A stretch of 64,000 nucleotides of DNA from Lysobacter solisilvae (GTDB taxonomy: Bacteria; Pseudomonadota; Gammaproteobacteria; Xanthomonadales; Xanthomonadaceae). The stretch's first letter is position 1. Each line of letters opens with the position of its first letter. The position numbers and the translations under genes are program-made. The DNA lies in NCBI RefSeq assembly GCF_016613535.2, contig NZ_CP071518.1:682001-746000 (forward strand), written 5' to 3'. The notes under the pieces were generated by a model, which saw only the letters and a program-made list of their open reading frames with translations, did not search any database and was not told the DNA's origin. This document shows, in pieces, positions 60,229 through 64,000 of the stretch.

Positions 60229-60386
60229 GCGGCGCGCCCAACCACGCCACCCACAAGACGGCACGCACACGTCCACGGGTCCACTGTGGGCCCTATGCTT
60301 GCCGGCAGCCCGGTCGCGCCGAGCGCGACCGTCCACCGTCCGGGCGCACCACGCGCCGCCCCAGAATCCTTTCGCGGAGAAACTCC

Positions 60387-61184
60387 ATGAGCTTGCGTGC
60401 CACCCTGCTGCTGACCCTGCTGTTGCCGCTGGCGGCCTGTAACAAGGACGCTCCGGCACCCACCGCCGAGACCGCGCCGGCCACCACGGAAGCCGCCACC
60501 CCGGCCGCTCCGGCGACCGATGCACCGGCTACCGCGGCCACCCCGGCCGCGCCTGTCGCCGAGTCGGCGGACATTCCGCCGGCCGCCAGCCCCGACGTCC
60601 CGGTCGGCCCCGCCCCGGTCGCGGGCATCGACTACGAGGAGATCGCCGGTGGCCAGCCGTTCGAGCCGGGCAGCGGCAAGATCGAAGTGGTCGAAGTCTT
60701 CAGCTACACCTGCCCCCACTGCGCCGCGTTCGAACCGCTGGTCCGCGCCTGGCGCGCCCGCCAGCCGGCCGACGTGAAGTTCACCCCGGTGGCGGGCCCG
60801 TTCGGCGGCAATCCCGAGCCTTTCGCGCGCGCCTACTACGCGGCCGAATCGCTGGGCCTGCTGGGCAAGACGCACGAGGCGATGTTCCGTGCCGTGCATC
60901 TGGACCACAAGATCGACATGCACGACGCCAACGCCGAGACCATCAGCGCCTGGTACGCCGGCTACGGCGCCGACGCCGCCCAGTTCGCCAGCACCATGGG
61001 CAGCTTCGCGGTGGACGCCAAGTTCAAGCGCGCCCTGCAGTTCATGCAGCGCAGCGCCGTCGACTCCAGCCCGAGCGTGGTGGTGGACGGCAAGTACAAG
61101 ATCAAGGGCAAGACCCTGGAAGACACCCTGCGCATCGCCACGCACCTGGTGGCCCAGGAGCGCGCCGCGCGCAGCGGCGGCTGA
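60387..61184 (+). CDS. DsbA-like lipoprotein, CPHC active site
   Basis: 265 residues. The signal peptide ends in the lipobox LAAC (Cys18), so the protein is lipid-anchored, followed by a long Ala/Pro/Thr linker (about 20-80) that could reach across the periplasm. The thioredoxin domain has YTCPHCAAFEPL (Cys109, Cys112), the classic DsbA dipeptide PH, and a C-terminal cis-Pro loop at SSPSVVVDGKYKI. A GGAG lies just upstream of the ATG. It forms a tandem with the soluble DsbA at 59551. Confidence 0.93.
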   Translation: MSLRATLLLTLLLPLAACNKDAPAPTAETAPATTEAATPAAPATDAPATAATPAAPVAESADIPPAASPDVPVGPAPVAGIDYEEIAGGQPFEPGSGKIEVVEVFSYTCPHCAAFEPLVRAWRARQPADVKFTPVAGPFGGNPEPFARAYYAAESLGLLGKTHEAMFRAVHLDHKIDMHDANAETISAWYAGYGADAAQFASTMGSFAVDAKFKRALQFMQRSAVDSSPSVVVDGKYKIKGKTLEDTLRIATHLVAQERAARSGG

Positions 61185-61210
61185 TCGCCAGGAAGCGACG
61201 GACGCCCGCG

Positions 61211-61990
61211 GTGGCCACGGCAGCACCCCTGACTGGCCACCGCCGGCTGCGCCTGCTGAGCGCCAACATCCAGGCCGGCTCGAGCACGCGCCGCTACAGC
61301 GACTACGCGATGCGCAGCTGGTCGCACGTGCTGCCGATGGGCAAGCGCCTGAGCCTCGACACCATCGCGCAGCTGGCCGGCGAGCACGACATCGTCGGCC
61401 TCAATGAAAGCGACCCGGGCAGCCTGCGCTCGGGTTTCACCAACCAGACCCACTACCTCGCCCAGCGCGGCGGCTTCCACTACTGGAGCCACCAGCCCAA
61501 CCGGCGCGTCGGCGGCGTGGCCTCCAGTGCCAACGGGCTGCTCAGCCGCCTGGAGCCGATCGAGGTGATCGACCACGCCCTGCCCGGCCGCATCGCCGGC
61601 CGCGGCGTGCTGCTGGCCCATTTCGGCAACGACAACCGCGGCCTCACCATCGCCGTCGCGCACCTGTCGCTGGGCGCGGCCTCGCGCGCCTCGCAGCTGT
61701 CCTTCATCGCCGAACTGCTGCACGACCATCCCAACGCCGTGCTGATGGGCGATTTCAACTGCGACCTGGAACGGCCGGAAATGCAGGCGCTGTTCAAGCG
61801 CACGCGCCTGCAGCCGCCCGACAGCGTCGTCGCGACCTTCCCCAGCTGGCGACCGCAGCGCGCGATCGACCACATCCTGCTGGGCGACGGCCTGGTCCGC
61901 CACCACGCGCGCGCGATGGCCGCGGCGGCCTCCGACCACCTGGCACTGTCGCTGGAACTGGACGTGCCGGAGACGGCGCTGCGAAGGTAG
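61211..61990 (+). CDS. Endonuclease/exonuclease/phosphatase (EEP) family protein
   Basis: 259 residues from a GTG start. The EEP motifs are LLSANIQAG near the start, IVGLNESDPG (metal-binding Glu), TIAVAHLSLG, LMGDFNCDLERPEMQ (the GDFN box), IDHILLGDG and the final ASDHLAL. No signal peptide, so it is cytoplasmic. Members cleave nucleic acids, phospholipids or inositol phosphates; the substrate here is not predictable. It lies 26 bp after the DsbA-like lipoprotein gene. Confidence 0.9.
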   Translation: MATAAPLTGHRRLRLLSANIQAGSSTRRYSDYAMRSWSHVLPMGKRLSLDTIAQLAGEHDIVGLNESDPGSLRSGFTNQTHYLAQRGGFHYWSHQPNRRVGGVASSANGLLSRLEPIEVIDHALPGRIAGRGVLLAHFGNDNRGLTIAVAHLSLGAASRASQLSFIAELLHDHPNAVLMGDFNCDLERPEMQALFKRTRLQPPDSVVATFPSWRPQRAIDHILLGDGLVRHHARAMAAAASDHLALSLELDVPETALRR

Positions 61991-62069
61991 GACGCAGCGC
62001 GGATGGCGGCCGTACGCGGTCGCAGGCTTGTCGGGGAACATTTCGCTTCAAGCGCCGTCGCCGGCGACC

Positions 62070-62462
62070 TTCCCGAGGGCCGCTTTGCCGACCCGGATAC
62101 CCGGTTCGGCTTCGCGAAGCCGAAAAGGGTCTTCCCGAATGCAGATCCGGTCTTCGCGAATCCAGTTTTGGTCTTCCCGAATCCCAATCCGGTCTTCCCG
62201 AATCCCAATCCGGTCTTCCCGAAGCCTGCAGAGGACTCGCGAAGGCCAAATCCGTCTTCGGGAAGGCCGATTCCGGATTCCGGAAGGCGAAATCCGGATT
62301 CGCGAATCCAATTCCGGCCTTCCGGAGTCGCTGGCGGCTTGCCGGAATCCTCCCCAGCCTTCCGGAGTCGCTGGCGGCTTGCCGGAATCCTCCCCAGCCT
62401 TCCGGAGTCGCTGGAGGCTTGCGGGAATGCTCCCCGGCCTTCCGGAGGACCTCCCTGTCTTT
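62070..62462. repeat. Array of about 18 palindromic units, period 21 then 20 bp
   Basis: Each unit contains a TTC-nn-GAA-type dyad (TTCGCGAA, TTCCCGAA, TTCGGGAA, TTCCGGAA, later TTCCGGAG/TGCCGGAA). Positions of the dyads are 62070, then 62111, 62132, 62153, 62174, 62195, 62216 (21 bp apart), 62236, 62257, 62278, 62299, 62320, then 62340, 62360, 62380, 62400, 62420, 62440 (20 bp apart), with a degenerate unit at 62460. The right part is a 40-bp higher-order repeat present three times. The sequence between dyads is partly conserved (ATCCCAATCCGGTC; GTCGCTGGCGGCT). Confidence 0.95.
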
Positions 62463-62490
62463 TGCAATGGAGGGGAAGGTGCCAAATGAA

Positions 62491-62514
62491 GAAGCCCCGC
62501 ATGAGCGGGGCTTC
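62491..62514. terminator. Hairpin next to the palindrome array, possible terminator
   Basis: Perfect 10-bp stem GAAGCCCCGC / GCGGGGCTTC with an ATGA loop. On the minus strand it is followed by TTCATTTGG, a weak T-rich tail, so it may terminate the BamE-like gene at 62575. Confidence 0.55.
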
Positions 62515-62574
62515 GGTGGGTTACGTGCTTTCCAAAATCGAGTGGTTTCCCCGATCGCAGATCTCAACCAGCCG

Positions 62575-62943
62575 TCAGGGCGACACCCAGTGCCGCTTCA
62601 CCACGACCCTGCGGTTTGCGTCCAGGTCGACCGACCAGGCCTCCAGGTCGAGACCTGGTCGATGCTCGAACCATAAGCGTTCCGCACAGGGCGACCTGCA
62701 CCCCTCGTCGCTGTAGCGATGAAGGGGCGGGTCGCCTGCCATCTCCCGAACCGATGGCCGTCCGAAGGCGAGGATCACCTCCTGCTCCGGATCACCGAGC
62801 TGGATCTGGTCGAACGCGGCCGCGTTCTTCCGCGACGAATACGCGCACGTCGCGAGATGGAGCACAGGCAGCAACAAGAGCGCCCATCCAAGCACCCGGC
62901 CGATGCGCGGACGCCTGTCGTTTGGTCGGGGCTCAACGCTCAT
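62575..62943 (-). CDS. Small membrane-anchored BamE/SmpA-like protein
   Basis: 122 residues. A membrane segment (VLGWALLLLPVLHLATCAYSS) ends near a Cys. The rest resembles the BamE/SmpA fold: FDQIQLGDPEQEVILAFGRPSVREM (the 'l..G.s..ev....G.P' pattern), then an HRYSDEGCRSPCAERLWFEHRPG region with two cysteines that could form a disulfide. Likely faces the periplasm. Not BamE itself, which is a lipoprotein with a different N-terminus. Confidence 0.75.
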   Translation of the reverse strand: MSVEPRPNDRRPRIGRVLGWALLLLPVLHLATCAYSSRKNAAAFDQIQLGDPEQEVILAFGRPSVREMAGDPPLHRYSDEGCRSPCAERLWFEHRPGLDLEAWSVDLDANRRVVVKRHWVSP

Positions 62944-63010
62944 GGTGATCGGGGCTGGAAAAGCCTGAGCTTACCCGGGCGTGCGTACTGCGATCGCCCT
63001 CTCCACGCAA

Positions 63011-63042
63011 GGAAAAACGGCCGGTGGAATCCACCGGCCGTT
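63011..63042 (-). terminator. Intrinsic terminator of the TonB-receptor gene
   Basis: 12-bp stem (63016-63027 and 63031-63042, core CGGCCGGTGG/CCACCGGCCG) followed on the minus strand by a T-run, 84 bp downstream of the receptor stop. On the plus strand it is followed by TTCCTTGTTT, so weak activity in both directions is possible. Confidence 0.88.
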
Positions 63043-63125
63043 CCTTGTTTCCCGATCAGACCGCGACCATCAGGCCGCGTCGATCAACCGCATGTATCGA
63101 CCCGCATTGATCAGAAGCGTAGTGA

Positions 63126-64000
63126 TCAGAAGCGCAGGTCCGCACGCACGTACCAGAACTGGCCGTCCGGGATGTCGTAGGTCGACGCTTCGTACCCGTT
63201 GAGCGAGCACGAGGTGCAGACCGGCGGATCCTTGCTGAACATGTTGTTGACGCCGACCGCGATTTCCAGGCCCTTCATCCAGTTGAACTTGTAGCCCACC
63301 TGCGCGTCGTTGTAGGTGATCGCGTCGATCTTGTTGGTGGTCGGGGTCGTGCAGAAGATCGCCGGATCGGCGGCCAGGCAGGCCTCTTCCATGTCCGAGA
63401 TGTGGCGCACGGTCCACGAGGCGAACCAGTTGTCCATCTTCCAGCCGAACACCGCGTTGCTGGTCCACTCGGGGATGGCCGAATCGTTCACCACCACGCC
63501 CACGCCCTGCGGCTGCAGCTGGCCGGCGGCGCCGCGTGCTTCGTAGCGCGTCACGATGGTGTTCTGCCAGCTCAGCTTGAACTGGCCGAAGCTGGTTTCC
63601 GGCAGCGTCCAGAAGATGTCCGCGTCCCAGCCGTCGGTCTTGATCGAACCCAGGTTGATCAGGAAGTTGGCGAACTCGTCGATCTCGCCCGAGGGCAGAC
63701 GGGTGATGCCCGTGCAGTACTGCGGGCTGTTGGTCTGCGCGCACAGGTTGAGCTGGGTCTGGGCATCGATCGCCTGGATCGCGCCTTCCAGGTTGTGGCG
63801 GTAGAAGGTCACTTCGAAGTCGAGGCGTTCCGACCACGAGGCGCCGGAGGCGAAGCCCGGGCTGAACACCATGCCGGCACTGAAGCTGCGGGCGCGTTCG
63901 GGTTCCAGCGCGGGGTTGCCGCCGGTCAGCACGGAGATCTGCGGATCGGTCTGCTGCGCACCCACCGGGACACCCGGGCAGGCGATCGGGGCGACGCTGC
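63126..64000 (-). CDS. TonB-dependent receptor, C-terminal part (5' end beyond the window)
   Basis: About 291 residues are in the window, in frame through to 64000. The beta-barrel strands are clear (LDFEVTFYRHNLEGAIQ, FKLSWQNTIVTRYEARG, WTSNAVFGWKMDNWFASWTVRHISD, NDAQVGYKFNWMKGLEIAVGVNNMF), and the terminal strand ends with Phe (FWYVRADLRF), as in TonB-dependent receptors. The motif GLEIAVGVNNMFSKDPPVC is typical of the penultimate strands. Cysteines are found in loops (LCAQTNSPQYC, CTSCSLNG). The ligand cannot be told from this part; in this family they take up iron chelators, sugars or peptides. Confidence 0.93.
   Translation of the reverse strand, partial: SVAPIACPGVPVGAQQTDPQISVLTGGNPALEPERARSFSAGMVFSPGFASGASWSERLDFEVTFYRHNLEGAIQAIDAQTQLNLCAQTNSPQYCTGITRLPSGEIDEFANFLINLGSIKTDGWDADIFWTLPETSFGQFKLSWQNTIVTRYEARGAAGQLQPQGVGVVVNDSAIPEWTSNAVFGWKMDNWFASWTVRHISDMEEACLAADPAIFCTTPTTNKIDAITYNDAQVGYKFNWMKGLEIAVGVNNMFSKDPPVCTSCSLNGYEASTYDIPDGQFWYVRADLRF

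Larger units (their letters stand above)
61991..62574. other. 584-bp non-coding region
   Basis: Between the EEP gene and the BamE-like gene. It is filled by the periodic palindrome array (62070-62462) and a hairpin at 62491. All apparent open frames translate the repeat and are not genes. Confidence 0.85.

Noticed and set aside
61480..62567. Minus-strand open frames with heptad-like peptides over the palindrome array
   Set aside because: All three frames are open because the DNA period is about 21 bp; the peptides are translations of the repeat and the frames run into the EEP gene in antisense.

Overview
This window is a 64 kb piece of a high-GC chromosome. It fits a member of the Xanthomonadaceae/Lysobacteraceae (Lysobacter, Luteimonas, Xanthomonas group). 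Pointers are a Grx-HesB-rhodanese fusion of xanthomonad type, a homodimeric-type aceE standing alone, the run engB / cytochrome c4 / two dsbA-like genes / EEP hydrolase, a TonB-dependent receptor, and a family of GC-rich palindromic intergenic repeats. No rRNA, tRNA, integrase, transposase or CRISPR array was seen. The genus cannot be fixed from the sequence alone.

Layout. 1-780 is a visibly AT-richer gene on the minus strand that runs off the left edge (GTG start, unknown, faintly nuclease-like). 0.97-7.5 kb holds small secreted and membrane proteins, a NERD-domain membrane protein, a HEAT-repeat periplasmic protein, YajD and a Tat-type amidohydrolase. 8-15 kb has a secreted beta-helix protein, aceE, and a three-gene glycan cluster (UDP-xylose-synthase-like epimerase, GT2, GT4). 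15.6-18.4 kb is a complete partner-switching module (SpoIIE-type phosphatase, anti-sigma-type kinase, STAS antagonist) with no sigma factor beside it. 18.8-29 kb is largely housekeeping: maeB, a QEGLA/DUF1704 protein, rsgA, an AlaA-like aminotransferase, an SGNH hydrolase, a methyltransferase, a polysaccharide deacetylase and Grx4. 29-44 kb mixes secreted hydrolases, a second beta-helix paralogue, AMP nucleosidase, an enzyme/pseudo-enzyme amidohydrolase pair, a diguanylate cyclase, a HCCA-isomerase-like protein, a frameshifted DegV gene and a LuxR-type regulator. 44.5-49.6 kb has a large cysteine-containing secreted protein, a highly structured intergenic stretch, a metzincin protease and a frameshifted PP-loop ATPase. 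49.8-62 kb is core again: TPR protein, ppc, gshA, an oppA-oppB pair without oppC/D/F, engB, cytochrome c4, two DsbA-like proteins and an EEP hydrolase. The right end has a minisatellite-like array, a small BamE-like protein and the C-terminus of a TonB-dependent receptor.

How the genes work together. Central carbon genes (aceE, maeB, ppc) set pyruvate/oxaloacetate flux. gshA and Grx4 belong to thiol/Fe-S metabolism, while the two DsbA-like proteins and cytochrome c4 act in the periplasm. Many products carry signal peptides or lipoboxes, so the window is rich in envelope and secreted functions.

Most notable non-gene content: (a) an array at 62070-62462 of about 18 units, each built on a TTCnnGAA-type palindrome, with a 21-bp period that changes to 20 bp; (b) a mosaic repeat family at 7.6, 15.2, 18.4 and 21.2 kb with short (about 60 bp) and long (about 130 bp) forms; (c) a roughly 260-nt hairpin-dense segment at 46655-46919 ending in an intrinsic terminator; (d) three single-base +1 indels in otherwise intact genes at 42.5, 42.8 and 49.0 kb, which may be assembly errors.
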